From assembly GCF_004310295.1 (NCBI RefSeq), contig NZ_SISB01000005.1, forward strand, positions 124,001-188,000: 64,000 nt of DNA, written 5' to 3'. Of this stretch, positions 46,049 through 55,376 are shown piece after piece. Under the pieces are notes generated by a model. It made no database searches and was not told the DNA's origin. It saw nothing but the letters and a program-made list of their open reading frames with translations. The stretch comes from Pseudomonas sp. BGI-2. GTDB lineage: Bacteria; Pseudomonadota; Gammaproteobacteria; Pseudomonadales; Pseudomonadaceae. Both the position numbers and the translations under genes were made by a program. Numbering within the stretch: the first letter of the stretch is position 1; each line of letters starts with the position of its first letter.

Positions 46049-46989
46049 TGAAGACCCCAATCGACACCAGCGCCCAGGAAGACCTGGGCGATGACTTCAA
46101 GAAAGCCCTGGACGAAGGCTGGTTGCCGATCCGTGAGGTGGCGCGGCAGACCGGCGTGAACGCCGTGACCCTGCGTGCCTGGGAACGACGCTATGGGCTG
46201 ATCGTGCCCCAGCGCACGCCCAAGGGGCATCGCCTGTTCTCCGCCGAACATGTGCAACGGATTATGACGATCCTCACCTGGCTCAATCGCGGCGTGGCTG
46301 TCAGCCAGGTCAAGCAACTGCTCGACACGCCTCAGGCCTTTACCGAAGCCATCGAAAACGATTGGCAGGTGCTGGGCCAGACGTTGCTGCAAGCGGTGAC
46401 CCAACTCAATGAACGCACGCTGGATGACACCGTCAATCAAGCCATGGCGCTGTATCCGCCACGCACCTTGTGCGAACAACTGCTGATGCCGTTGCTGGCG
46501 GAACTGGAACAACGCTGGCAGGGCCAGTTCGGCGCGCAGATGGAGCGAGTATTTTTCTTCTCCTGGCTGCGCAGCAAATTCGGCGCACGCATCTACCATA
46601 ACAACCGTCAGTTACGCACCGCGCCATGGCTGTTGATCAATCACTCGGACCTGCCACTGGAACCTCATCTGTGGCTGACCGCTTGGCTGATCAGCAGCGC
46701 CGATTGCCCGGTGGAAGTCTTCGACTGGCCGCTTCCGGCGGGCGAACTCTCGTTGGCGGTCGATCACCTGCAAGCCCGCGGCGTACTGCTGTTTTCCAGC
46801 AAAGCCATGAATCTTTCGCATCTGCCGAAACTTTTGAATGGCGTCAGTTGCCCAAAAATAATTGCCGGACCAACGGTATGCATCCACCACGCCGAGTTGT
46901 CCGTAAGAACTTCCGAGATTGCTGATTTGTTCCTGGTTGAAGACCCGCTTTCGGCTCATCAGGAACTGGTCAAGCGTGGGCTTATTTAA
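46048..46989 (+). CDS. MerR-family regulator, class II LitR-like
   Basis: 313 residues. N-terminal MerR winged helix (PIREVARQTGVNAVTLRAWE, 27-46; RRYGLIVPQRTPKGHRLF). The C-terminal half has the general layout of a cobalamin-binding domain, but the DxHxxG motif that holds B12 in CarH/class I LitR is missing, which is the mark of class II LitR. In P. putida such a protein (PplR1) represses light-inducible genes with a LOV photosensor partner; no LOV gene is in this window. Coupled to its neighbours on both sides. Confidence 0.88.
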   Translation: MKTPIDTSAQEDLGDDFKKALDEGWLPIREVARQTGVNAVTLRAWERRYGLIVPQRTPKGHRLFSAEHVQRIMTILTWLNRGVAVSQVKQLLDTPQAFTEAIENDWQVLGQTLLQAVTQLNERTLDDTVNQAMALYPPRTLCEQLLMPLLAELEQRWQGQFGAQMERVFFFSWLRSKFGARIYHNNRQLRTAPWLLINHSDLPLEPHLWLTAWLISSADCPVEVFDWPLPAGELSLAVDHLQARGVLLFSSKAMNLSHLPKLLNGVSCPKIIAGPTVCIHHAELSVRTSEIADLFLVEDPLSAHQELVKRGLI

Positions 46990-47009
46990 TGAAACGTACG
47001 GACACCACC

Positions 47010-48455
47010 ATGCAATTGATCTGGCTGCGCAGCGACTTGCGCCTGAACGACAACACCGCCCTCTCGGCTGCCGCAGCGCGCGGCCCGACGGTGGCGGTCT
47101 ACCTGTTGAGCCCGGAGCAATGGCTGGTACACGATGACGCGCCATGCAAAGTGGATTTCTGGCTGCGCAATCTGGAGGAACTGAGCCGCGCGCTGGGCGA
47201 ACTGAACATTCCCCTGTTGATCCGCCAAGCCCCTCGCTGGGATGAGGCGCCGAACGTTCTGCTTGAGCTGTGTCAGCAATTGAGCATTGACGCGGTGCAC
47301 GTCAACGAGGAATACGGCATTCATGAAAGCCGACGCGATACGGCGGTAGCCGAAACGCTGAAGGCCCATGGCATCGACTTCTTTAGCTACCTCGATCAAC
47401 TGCTGTTCAAACCGGGCACCGTGCTGACCAAGACTGGCACTTACTTCCAGGTCTTCAGCCAGTTCCGCAAAGTCTGTTATGAACGCCTGCACCGCGCTCT
47501 TCCGGGACGGGTTGCTTCACCAGCGGAGCAGGGTCCATTGAACATCAGCAGCGACGTCATCCCGTCGAGCGTTGAAGGTTTCGAAACGCCAAGCGATAGC
47601 CTGCGCAAGCTCTGGCCCGCTGGTGAAGCCGAAGCGCGCCGCCGCCTCGACACCTTCGCCGACGCACAAATCGACTACTACAAAAACGAGCGCGACTTCC
47701 CGGCCAAACCCGGCACCAGCCAGCTCTCCGCCTATCTCGCCGCGGGGGTAATTTCCCCACGCCAGTGTTTGCACGCTGCCCTGCAAAGTAATCAAGGCGA
47801 GTTCGAAAGCGGCAAGGTTGGCGCGGTCACCTGGATCAACGAGTTGCTGTGGCGCGAGTTCTACAAACACGTTCTGGTGGGCTACCCACGGGTCTCGCGT
47901 CACCGCGCCTTCCGCCCGGAAACCGAAGCCCTGGCCTGGCGCGACGCCCCGGAAGAATTGCTGGCCTGGCAGCAAGCCCGTACCGGTCTGCCGATCATCG
48001 ATGCAGCCATGCGCCAATTGCTCGAAACCGGCTGGATGCACAACCGCTTGCGCATGGTGGTGGCGATGTTCCTGACCAAGAACCTGCTGATCGATTGGCG
48101 CGAAGGCGAACGCTTTTTCATGCGCCACTTGATCGACGGCGACCTGGCGGCGAACAACGGCGGTTGGCAGTGGAGTGCTTCCACGGGCACTGACTCGGCC
48201 CCTTATTTCCGTATTTTCAACCCGCTGAGCCAGTCGGAAAAATTCGACGCCGAAGGCGTGTTCATCAAGCACTGGCTGCCGGAACTGGCCGGGCTGAACA
48301 AGAAAGAAGTGCACAACCCGGCGAACCTCGGCGGCTTGTTCGGGGTTGCGGATTATCCATCGCCAATCGTCAACCTGAGTACCAGTCGCCAACGTGCCTT
48401 GGCGGCGTTCAAGAACCTGCCCTCGCGACAGAGCGCAGGAGGTGCTTATGAGTGA
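47010..48455 (+). CDS. phrB: Deoxyribodipyrimidine (CPD) photolyase
   Basis: 481 residues. Repairs cyclobutane pyrimidine dimers with blue light. N-terminal antenna domain (MQLIWLRSDLRLNDNTALSA), and a C-terminal FAD domain with WINELLWREFYKH, TGLPIIDAAMRQLLETGWMH, and the tryptophan-rich GGWQWSASTGTDSAPYFRIF block. The start at 47010 is the family start; an ATG at 46989 that overlaps the regulator's stop codon in TAATG is possible and would add seven residues. Confidence 0.95.
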   Translation: MQLIWLRSDLRLNDNTALSAAAARGPTVAVYLLSPEQWLVHDDAPCKVDFWLRNLEELSRALGELNIPLLIRQAPRWDEAPNVLLELCQQLSIDAVHVNEEYGIHESRRDTAVAETLKAHGIDFFSYLDQLLFKPGTVLTKTGTYFQVFSQFRKVCYERLHRALPGRVASPAEQGPLNISSDVIPSSVEGFETPSDSLRKLWPAGEAEARRRLDTFADAQIDYYKNERDFPAKPGTSQLSAYLAAGVISPRQCLHAALQSNQGEFESGKVGAVTWINELLWREFYKHVLVGYPRVSRHRAFRPETEALAWRDAPEELLAWQQARTGLPIIDAAMRQLLETGWMHNRLRMVVAMFLTKNLLIDWREGERFFMRHLIDGDLAANNGGWQWSASTGTDSAPYFRIFNPLSQSEKFDAEGVFIKHWLPELAGLNKKEVHNPANLGGLFGVADYPSPIVNLSTSRQRALAAFKNLPSRQSAGGAYE

Positions 48456-48870
48456 TTTCCTGCGGCGCTTTGCCCGGCAATTCGCCCAGTTGGACAAAGA
48501 CAGTTTGCAACGCCTCGGTGAGCTCTACACCGAAGACGTGCGCTTCACCGATCCGCTGCACGAAGTGCAAGGAATCGGACAGTTGCGCAATTACTTCGCC
48601 GAGCTCTACGCCAACGTCAGCGAACTGCGTTTCGATTTTCATGGCTTCGACCAGACCGGAGAAGGCGAAGGGTATCTGCGCTGGGTCATGAGCTACCGCC
48701 ATCCGCGCCTGAGCGGTGGCCAGTTGATTCGCGTTGACGGGTGCTCGCACCTGCGCTGGCGCGACAAGGTTTATTGCCACCGGGATTACTTCGATGCCGG
48801 GGCACTGCTTTACGAACATTTACCCGTATTGGGCCGGGCGATTGCCTGGTTGAAAAGGAGAATGGGATGA
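48448..48870 (+). CDS. SnoaL/NTF2-like protein
   Basis: 140 residues with the cone-shaped NTF2/SnoaL-like fold predicted (LYTEDVRFTDPLHEVQGIGQ; FDFHGFDQTGEG; CHRDYFDAGALLYEHLPVLG). Strong AGGAGGT ribosome site and an eight-base overlap with phrB. Such proteins can be isomerases, dehydratases or simply binding proteins; it is always grouped with the lipid-modifying genes that follow, so it may act on that pathway. Confidence 0.85.
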   Translation: MSDFLRRFARQFAQLDKDSLQRLGELYTEDVRFTDPLHEVQGIGQLRNYFAELYANVSELRFDFHGFDQTGEGEGYLRWVMSYRHPRLSGGQLIRVDGCSHLRWRDKVYCHRDYFDAGALLYEHLPVLGRAIAWLKRRMG

Positions 48871-49649
48871 GCCTTACACCTCCACGGCGATACTGGTTGA
48901 CGGGCGCCAGCAGCGGCATTGGCGCTTCACTGGCCGAAGAAATACTGAAAACCGGCGCTCACCTGGCCGTGAGCTCGCGCTCGAAAGCGGTGCTGAAAGT
49001 CTTGTCGCAGCGTTATCCAGGACAAGTGCTGGTCGTGCCTGGCGATCTCACTGACAGTCAGACAGTGCGCGAAATCGGCGAACAGATTGCGCATGCCTGG
49101 GGCTCTCTGGACACGGTCATCCTCAACGCTGGCACCTGCGAATACGTCGACGTTCAGCAGTTCGATTCGTCGATCGTCGAACACGTGGTGCGCACCAATT
49201 TGCTCGCGAGCGCCTATTGCATCGAGGCCGCTTTGCCCCTGCTACGCAAGGGCACGGCGCCGCATCTGGTGGGCGTCGCCAGTTCGGTGACCTACCTGCC
49301 GCTACCCAGGGCCGAAGCCTATGGCGCGTCGAAAGCCGGGTTGCGTTACCTGTTCGAATCCCTGCGCATTGATCTGGCGCCGGAAGGCATCGAAGTCACG
49401 GTGGTCAGTCCGGGGTTTGTCGAGACACCGCTGACCGCGAAAAACGACTTCCCGATGCCGCTCAGTTGGCCAGTGGCCAAGGCCGCCCGGCACATCTTCG
49501 CCAAGCTCAAGAACCATCCACTGGAGATCGCCTTTCCGGGACTGTTCATGGCGGCTCTCTGGCCGCTGTCGAAAATGCCCAACTGCGTGAAACTGGCCAT
49601 CGGCAAACGCATGGTGCGCAGCAGTCCGCCGATCCGGGATGTGCCGTGA
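48867..49649 (+). CDS. Short-chain dehydrogenase/reductase
   Basis: 260 residues. Rossmann motif TGASSGIGASLA (13-24), NAG (about 83), catalytic Ser in ASSVTYLP and YxxxK in YGASK, so it should be an active NAD(P)-dependent oxidoreductase. Overlaps its upstream neighbour by ATGA and its downstream neighbour by GTGA. The substrate is probably a lipid, inferred only from the operon. Confidence 0.9.
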   Translation: MSLTPPRRYWLTGASSGIGASLAEEILKTGAHLAVSSRSKAVLKVLSQRYPGQVLVVPGDLTDSQTVREIGEQIAHAWGSLDTVILNAGTCEYVDVQQFDSSIVEHVVRTNLLASAYCIEAALPLLRKGTAPHLVGVASSVTYLPLPRAEAYGASKAGLRYLFESLRIDLAPEGIEVTVVSPGFVETPLTAKNDFPMPLSWPVAKAARHIFAKLKNHPLEIAFPGLFMAALWPLSKMPNCVKLAIGKRMVRSSPPIRDVP

Positions 49650-50893
49650 ACATCGCCATCATCGGCAGCGGGATCTCGGGGCTGACCAGCGCCTACCTGC
49701 TCAACCGCAGGCATGAGATCACCCTGTTCGAGGCCAGCGACTGGATCGGCGGTCACACCCACACCGTGGACGTGACCGTCGATGACCAGCGCTACGCCGT
49801 GGACACCGGTTTCATTGTGTTCAACGACTGGACTTACCCGAATTTCATACGCCTGCTGGGCCAGATCGGCGTGGGGTTCAAACCGACTGAAATGAGTTTC
49901 TCAGTGACGGATCCGGACTCGGGCCTGGAGTACAACGGCAATAACCTCAACAGCCTGTTCGCCCAACGTCGAAATCTGTTGTCGCCAGGATTCTGGGGCA
50001 TGTTGCGCGACATCCAGCGCTTCAATAAAGAAGCACGGCGCGACCTGGATGAAGAGCGAATCGCCCTCGACACCACGCTGGACGACTACCTGAAAAACGG
50101 CCGCTACGGCGAGCGCTTCATCCTGCATTACATCGTGCCAATGGGCGCGGCGATCTGGTCGATGTCGATGGCAGACATGCTCGGTTTCCCGCTGCAGTTC
50201 TTTGTCAGGTTTTTCAAGAATCACGGCCTGCTGTCCGTCAGCAATCGCCCGCAATGGCGTGTGATCGAAGGCGGCTCGAGTGCTTACATCGGGCCATTGA
50301 CGGCGACCTTTAAAGAGAAGATCCGTCTCAGTTGCCCAGTGACTCGAGTCGAACGCAATGAGGAAGGCGTCATTGTCCACAGCGCCGGCGGCAGCGAGCG
50401 ATTCGACAAAGTGGTGTTTGCCTGCCACAGCGATCAGACCCTGAAGCTGTTGGCCAAACCGAGCGATGCTGAACACTCGATCCTCAGTGCCCTGCCCTAC
50501 GCCGACAACGAAGTGGTCCTTCACACCGACACACGCCTGCTGCCCACACGAAAACTCGCTTGGGCCAGCTGGAATTATCGCCTCGGTGGCCCAGGCCAAA
50601 CACGAGCCGCCGTCACCTACGACATGAACATCCTGCAAGGCATCCAGGGCGATACCACGTTCTGCGTCAGCCTCAACCAGAGCGCAGGCATTGAGCCGAG
50701 CAAAGTGCTCGCCAAATTCACTTACGCCCATCCGCAATTCAGCCTGACGGCCGTCGCCGCGCAAAACCGTTGGGAAGAACTGGACGGCGCGCAACATTCT
50801 TACTATTGCGGTGCCTACTGGGCCAACGGTTTCCATGAAGACGGCGTGGTCAGCGCATTGCGCGTGGCTCGCTCGTTTGGCGAAGTGCTGTGA
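49646..50893 (+). CDS. FAD-dependent oxidoreductase (amine-oxidase-like, light operon)
   Basis: 415 residues. FAD fold IAIIGSGISGLTSAYLLN with FEASDWIGGHTHTVDV; the rest follows the NAD(P)-binding/flavin amine oxidoreductase group often paired with DUF1365 and a CFA-synthase-like gene. GTG start in a GTGA overlap with the SDR stop. In the furan-fatty-acid pathway of Rhodobacter a flavoprotein desaturates methylated acyl chains; this is a candidate for that or a similar step. That role is inference. Confidence 0.88.
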   Translation: MNIAIIGSGISGLTSAYLLNRRHEITLFEASDWIGGHTHTVDVTVDDQRYAVDTGFIVFNDWTYPNFIRLLGQIGVGFKPTEMSFSVTDPDSGLEYNGNNLNSLFAQRRNLLSPGFWGMLRDIQRFNKEARRDLDEERIALDTTLDDYLKNGRYGERFILHYIVPMGAAIWSMSMADMLGFPLQFFVRFFKNHGLLSVSNRPQWRVIEGGSSAYIGPLTATFKEKIRLSCPVTRVERNEEGVIVHSAGGSERFDKVVFACHSDQTLKLLAKPSDAEHSILSALPYADNEVVLHTDTRLLPTRKLAWASWNYRLGGPGQTRAAVTYDMNILQGIQGDTTFCVSLNQSAGIEPSKVLAKFTYAHPQFSLTAVAAQNRWEELDGAQHSYYCGAYWANGFHEDGVVSALRVARSFGEVL

Positions 50894-51705
50894 ACAGCGC
50901 CCTCTACAGCGGCTGGATCGCCCATCGGCGATTCGCCCCAAAGCCTCATGCCTTCCGATACCGGATCGGCCTGTTGTACCTGGACCTCGACGAACAGGAC
51001 GCCGTGCTCGGTTTGTCGCCGCTCTCAGGCGCCAGTCGCTTCGCCCCGTTCTCGTTTCGCGAGAGCGATTACCTTAAAGCCTATACCGGCAATGGCACAC
51101 GCCTGATTGATGCGGTACGCCAACTGGTCAGCCAGGCCATCGGCCATGCACCGCAAGGTTCGATCTGCCTGCTGACCCAGGCCCGCAGTTGGGGCCTGTC
51201 GTTCAACCCGGTGAGTTTTTTCTACTGCCATGAGGCTGACGGGCAACTGGCGGCGATTCTTTGCGAAGTCACCAACACCCCGTGGCGCGAGCGTTATCAC
51301 TACGTATTACCCGCCAAGGCCCCGGTGAATCTGTCCGATTCCCATCAACACTTCGCCGTGGCAAAGGCGTTTCACGTCTCGCCGTTTTTACCGCCGGACC
51401 TGGAATACCGCATGAGTTTCAGTCCCGCGGCGCAAAAGCTCGGCGTGCACATGGCGGACTGGCAGGGCGAACTGAAATTGTTCGACGCCACGCTCAGCCT
51501 GAAACGCGAAGCACTGGATCGCGCCAGCCTGCACCGTTACTTGCGGCGCTTTCCGTGGATGACGGTGAAAACCTGCCTGGCGATCTATTGGCAGGCCCTG
51601 CGCCTGCTGCTCAAACGCGTACCGCTATTTGCTCATCACGCTGCCGATGGCAGCGTTCAAACCACCATGGTTCCTCCCAAGGATCGCCGTCATGAAACCC
51701 TCTAG
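50890..51705 (+). CDS. DUF1365 protein
   Basis: 271 residues of DUF1365 (LYSGWIAHRRFAPKPHAFRY at the start; GLSFNPVSFFYCH and VTNTPWRERYHYVLP in the middle; FHVSPFLPPDLEYRMSF later). The several conserved His and aromatic residues suggest a binding or catalytic pocket, but the family has no defined activity. It is nearly always between the flavin oxidase and the CFA-synthase-like gene, as here. GTGA overlap upstream, 14-base overlap downstream. Confidence 0.9.
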   Translation: MNSALYSGWIAHRRFAPKPHAFRYRIGLLYLDLDEQDAVLGLSPLSGASRFAPFSFRESDYLKAYTGNGTRLIDAVRQLVSQAIGHAPQGSICLLTQARSWGLSFNPVSFFYCHEADGQLAAILCEVTNTPWRERYHYVLPAKAPVNLSDSHQHFAVAKAFHVSPFLPPDLEYRMSFSPAAQKLGVHMADWQGELKLFDATLSLKREALDRASLHRYLRRFPWMTVKTCLAIYWQALRLLLKRVPLFAHHAADGSVQTTMVPPKDRRHETL

Positions 51706-52963
51706 TGCCTCGGCCAAAGTCAATCTGCTCAGCCCCCATGGCCTGACCGGATCGTTGCTGCGCCGTGGTGTGCTGCGGCAACTGACACAGCTCAAACATG
51801 GACAATTGGTGGTCATCGAAAACGGCGAACGGTATGTCTTCGGTACCGCTGGCAGCCAACTGATCGGCGAGATCCATATCCTCGACGCTGCTGCGTGGGG
51901 ATTGGTGGCGGGTAACGGGTCGATCGGCGCTGGCGAAGCGTTTATCCACGGCTATTGGAGTTCACCGGACCTGACCGCGGTGGTTCGCGTTTTCGTCAGC
52001 AACCTTGAGGTGCTGGATGCGCTGGAAGGTGGCCTGGCGAAACTTGGCCGCCCCTTCGTTCAAGGGCTGCACTGGCTCAATCGCAACACGCGCAAGGGCT
52101 CGCAGAAAAACATCGCGGCCCACTACGACCTGGGCAACGACCTGTTCGAACAGTTTCTCGACCCCACCATGATGTATTCCGCCGCGCAGTTCCGGACGGA
52201 AGAAGACACACTGGAACAGGCGCAGTTGAACAAACTGGAAAGGATCTGCCAGAAGCTCGTTCTGAAACCGAGTGATCATTTGCTGGAAATCGGCACCGGC
52301 TGGGGCAGCATGGCGCTTTACGCGGCGCAGCATTACGGCTGCAAGGTCACCACCACCACGCTTTCAAAAGAACAGTACGCCTTTACTGCACAACGCATCG
52401 AAGCCCTCGGCCTGCAAGACCAGGTCACGCTGCTGCTCAAGGATTACCGCGACCTCACCGGGCAGTACGACAAACTGGTGTCGATAGAGATGATCGAAGC
52501 CGTCGGCCATCGCTTCCTGCCGGTCTATTTCAAACAATGCGCGCATCTGCTCAAAAGCAACGGCTTGATGCTGTTGCAGGCGATCACCATCCGCGAACAG
52601 CGCTACGAACGGGCCAAGGGCAGTGTCGATTTCATTCAGCGTTACATTTTCCCCGGCGGCGCCCTGCCCTGCGTGCAGAAGATGCTGGAAATCATCAGCC
52701 GCGACACCGACATGAACCTGCTGCACATGGAGGATTTCGGCCTGCACTACGCCCGAACCCTGCGCCTGTGGCATGAGAATTTTCGCCGAGCCCAAGGGCG
52801 CTTGAGCGAGTTGGGTTACGACGATTATTTCCTGCGTTTGTGGGAATTTTATCTGTGCTACTGCGAAGGGGGATTTCTGGAGCGCACCATCGGCACCGCG
52901 CAATTGCTGCTGGCCAAACCGTCGGCGATGCCCGCGCCGCTGCTGGGTCGCTTCGATGCTTGA
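51692..52963 (+). CDS. Cyclopropane-fatty-acid-synthase-like methyltransferase (UfaM-like)
   Basis: 423 residues. SAM site LEIGTGWGSMALYAAQHYG (about 193), the substrate block LDPTMMYSAAQF and the late YCEGGF, whose Cys (about 391) matches the catalytic-site Cys of E. coli Cfa. It acts on double bonds of phospholipid acyl chains. The operon context (flavin oxidase, DUF1365, DUF2878, light control) fits UfaM, which adds a methyl group on the way to furan fatty acids, better than Cfa itself. AAGGA ribosome site inside the previous gene. Confidence 0.88.
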   Translation: MKPSSASAKVNLLSPHGLTGSLLRRGVLRQLTQLKHGQLVVIENGERYVFGTAGSQLIGEIHILDAAAWGLVAGNGSIGAGEAFIHGYWSSPDLTAVVRVFVSNLEVLDALEGGLAKLGRPFVQGLHWLNRNTRKGSQKNIAAHYDLGNDLFEQFLDPTMMYSAAQFRTEEDTLEQAQLNKLERICQKLVLKPSDHLLEIGTGWGSMALYAAQHYGCKVTTTTLSKEQYAFTAQRIEALGLQDQVTLLLKDYRDLTGQYDKLVSIEMIEAVGHRFLPVYFKQCAHLLKSNGLMLLQAITIREQRYERAKGSVDFIQRYIFPGGALPCVQKMLEIISRDTDMNLLHMEDFGLHYARTLRLWHENFRRAQGRLSELGYDDYFLRLWEFYLCYCEGGFLERTIGTAQLLLAKPSAMPAPLLGRFDA

Positions 52964-53459
52964 CCGCGTGGCCAATGCCGCGCTGTTTCAGCTCGGCTGG
53001 TTTGCCTGTGTGGCGGGCGGCAACAGTTTGTGGCTGTTAGTGGCCCTGGCGGCGCTGGTTATTCATTTGCTGTGGATAAGTCGCTGGGCTGATGAAGGCC
53101 GACTGATCCTCAGTGTTGTGCTGCTGGGCACCACCATCGACAGTTCGTTGCGCTGGCTGGGGGTGTTCGACTTCGCCAACGTCGCGCCATTGATTCCGCT
53201 GTGGCTGATGCTGTTGTGGGCGTTACTGGCAACGACCTTGCGCCATTGCCTGCAATGGACCGCGAACCCTTGGTGGCTCGGCAGCCTGCTGGGCGCGGTG
53301 GGTGGACCGGTGTCGTATTTCGCGGGAGGGAAACTGGCAGACGTGCAGTTTCCTTACGGTCAGGTGCCCACGCTGGTGGGCATCGGGCTGCTCTGGGCCT
53401 TGCTGTTTCCTGCGCTGCATTTCATGGCTCAACGGCTGGCGGCAGACACCCGCAGCTAA
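52956..53459 (+). CDS. DUF2878 membrane protein
   Basis: 167 residues with about five or six membrane helices and a near-absence of charge in between (LGWFACVAGGNSLWLLVALA; GGPVSYFAGGKLADVQFP). DUF2878 is known only from such light/lipid operons and its function is unknown. Eight-base overlap with the methyltransferase stop. Last gene of the coupled operon. Confidence 0.88.
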   Translation: MLDRVANAALFQLGWFACVAGGNSLWLLVALAALVIHLLWISRWADEGRLILSVVLLGTTIDSSLRWLGVFDFANVAPLIPLWLMLLWALLATTLRHCLQWTANPWWLGSLLGAVGGPVSYFAGGKLADVQFPYGQVPTLVGIGLLWALLFPALHFMAQRLAADTRS

Positions 53460-53512
53460 GCGTCCGTCAGGCCTTTCACACAGCTTCGGCCCACTGCCTT
53501 ACACTGCGCGCC

Positions 53513-53818
53513 ATGAAAACCATTCCCCACACGCAAATCACCGAGCCGGCCGTCACGTGCTCGACCTGCGCAGCCTGCTGCTGTCAGCTCGAAGTCATGC
53601 TGATCACCGACACGGGCGTGCCTGAGCGTTTTATCGATACCGATGATTGGGGCGGGGAAGTCATGCTGCGTCTGGATGACGGCTGGTGCGCTGCGCTGGA
53701 TCGCAACAGCATGATGTGCACCATCTACGAAAAACGCCCGCTGATCTGCCGGGAGTTCGAGATGGGCGCACCGGAATGCATCGAAGAGCGTCAGGGGATT
53801 ACCACGGCGTATCGGTAG
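53513..53818 (+). CDS. YkgJ-family cysteine-cluster protein
   Basis: 101 residues. Cys cluster CSTCAACCCQLE (residues 15-26) plus later Cys in CAALD, CTIYEKRPLICREFEMG and ECIEE: the Fe-S or zinc-binding pattern of the YkgJ family (UPF0153). The start is 53 bp after the DUF2878 stop, so it may be read from the same transcript. A REP pair follows. Confidence 0.9.
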   Translation: MKTIPHTQITEPAVTCSTCAACCCQLEVMLITDTGVPERFIDTDDWGGEVMLRLDDGWCAALDRNSMMCTIYEKRPLICREFEMGAPECIEERQGITTAYR

Positions 53819-53842
53819 TTAAAGATGTGCTGTTAGTTCTGA

Positions 53843-53944
53843 CGCCTTCGCGGGCAAGTCGGATCGCCGCATCGCTCGCTCCTACGGGTCTGGTGGTTCC
53901 CTGTAGGAGCGAGCGATGCGGCGATCCGACTTGCCCGCGAAGCT
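53843..53944. repeat. REP doublet with GGATCGCCGCATCGC arms
   Basis: GCCTTCGCGGGCAAGTCGGA and GATCGCCGCATCGCTCGCTC at the left; fully complementary copies at the right (GAGCGAGCGATGCGGCGATC, TCCGACTTGCCCGCGAAGC). The arms are about 40 bp, the longest and most perfect pair in the window, in the convergent gap between ykgJ and pagL. Confidence 0.92.
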
Positions 53945-53951
53945 TTTAACG

Positions 53952-54470
53952 TTACAACGGCATCGTGTAGTGCAGCGCGTAACTTTCTACACCGTTGTTC
54001 GGGCTACTGAGCCCGGCATTGGAATAGTGCGTCGCACGAATGCCGACTTCATGTCCGCCCGCAAGGCGCAGACCAAAACCGAACCGGTCTTCAAACTGGA
54101 AGGAGCTACCGAGTTGATTGTTTTCGACTTCGGTATTGGCGAACACCGCGACGCCAACGCCCAACTCCACGTAAGGCTTGACGGTCTGGCCGGCAAACTC
54201 ATAAACAAGCACCGGTGAGAACGACAGGCTGTGGTTGCTGGTGGTCTCTTTGCCGTCCCAGTAGGTGTAAGCACCGCTCCAGTACCCGGTCAAACGACCG
54301 ACATCACTCTGCAACCAACTCTTGTCCCAATCGAATTGCATGCCCAGTCGGTAGGTCATGGTCGACTCGCTGGTCTGCCCGACCGCGAACTCCACGCCTG
54401 CCGCCTGTACGGTAAAACTTTGCCCCATCAGTGCGGCCGCAATCGCGGCCAAGCAGAATAGTCGCTTCAT
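53952..54470 (-). CDS. pagL: Lipid A 3-O-deacylase PagL
   Basis: 172 residues; outer-membrane barrel that removes the 3-position acyl chain from lipid A. Signal peptide MKRLFCLAAIAAALMG... cleaved near VQA-AGV. The catalytic triad region is THYSNAGLSSPNNGVE: His, Ser and the Glu twelve residues after the Ser, as in P. aeruginosa PagL. It ends in a hydrophobic/aromatic strand (YALHYTMPL). Located between the light operon and murI. Confidence 0.93.
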   Translation of the reverse strand: MKRLFCLAAIAAALMGQSFTVQAAGVEFAVGQTSESTMTYRLGMQFDWDKSWLQSDVGRLTGYWSGAYTYWDGKETTSNHSLSFSPVLVYEFAGQTVKPYVELGVGVAVFANTEVENNQLGSSFQFEDRFGFGLRLAGGHEVGIRATHYSNAGLSSPNNGVESYALHYTMPL

Positions 54471-54584
54471 TAGAAACATCCTTTTCCGAACGATTTCGTA
54501 AGGTTTTTTTTGTTGCTCACCGCAATAGAAGTCGACGCTAAATCAGAAGCTCACCCCAATTATTCGTGTGCCCCAGAATTTTGT

Positions 54585-55376
54585 TTACCCCTTGAAGCTT
54601 TGCACAACGCCAGCGGTACTCCACAGAATCGGCAAGATATTTCTGAAATGCTCCGGATCGGCACTCGTCCAGAACTGCGCAGCACGTGCAGGCCCGTCGG
54701 CGAGCAACTCACGCTCGGTCAACAGGCGCTCAAGTTGCCGCGCTACAGCGGCGCCCGTGTCGATCAAGCTGATGTCATCCGGGATCATCTGCTTAAGCAA
54801 AGGCTTTAGGAAGGGATAATGCGTGCAGCCGAGAATTATCGTGTCGCACCCGGCGCCGAGTAGTGGGCCGACATACCCGGCCAGCAACTGACGCAATGCC
54901 TCGCTGTGCAGATCGCCGTTTTCAATCAGCTCCACCAGGCCGGGGCACGGCTGAGTGATGACCCTTACATCGGTGGCGAAACGGTCGAGCAAGGCGGCAA
55001 ACTTGGCGCTCTGCAACGTGCCGGTGGTGGCGAGTACGCCGACCACGCCACTGCGGGTGGCGGCAGCGGCGGGTTTGACGGCGGGTTCCATGCCGACGAT
55101 GGGCCACTCAGGGAAATCGCGGCGCAGATCCGCAACACCGGATACGGTCGCCGTGTTGCAGGCCAGCACCAAAGCCTTGGCGCCCTGCTGCTGAAAAAAT
55201 TCGGCCATCACGCTGCAACGCTGCTGGATGAACGCCGGGGTTTTCTCACCGTAGGGAACATTGCCGCAATCGGCGACGTACAGCAGAGACTCGTTGGGCA
55301 GCAAGCGCTGGATCTCGGCCAACACCGAAAGCCCACCGACACCGGAGTCGAACACGCCGATAGGCGCTTCACGCAT
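54585..55376 (-). CDS. murI: Glutamate racemase
   Basis: 263 residues; makes D-glutamate for peptidoglycan. Both catalytic Cys are seen, in [11 protein letters not shown] (about 73) and [10 protein letters not shown] (about 183); the N-terminal [17 protein letters not shown] is standard. Start [12 protein letters not shown] overlaps the moeB stop by eight bases. Last gene of hemA-prfA-prmC-moeB-murI. Confidence 0.95.
   Translation of the reverse strand: MREAPIGVFDSGVGGLSVLAEIQRLLPNESLLYVADCGNVPYGEKTPAFIQQRCSVMAEFFQQQGAKALVLACNTATVSGVADLRRDFPEWPIVGMEPAVKPAAAATRSGVVGVLATTGTLQSAKFAALLDRFATDVRVITQPCPGLVELIENGDLHSEALRQLLAGYVGPLLGAGCDTIILGCTHYPFLKPLLKQMIPDDISLIDTGAAVARQLERLLTERELLADGPARAAQFWTSADPEHFRNILPILWSTAGVVQSFKG

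Noticed and set aside
51692..52963. Simple assignment as Cfa cyclopropane synthase
   Set aside because: The operon partners and light-type operators fit the UfaM-like branch better; a plain cfa gene is usually solitary and RpoS-driven. I kept the wording cautious since sequence alone cannot separate them.
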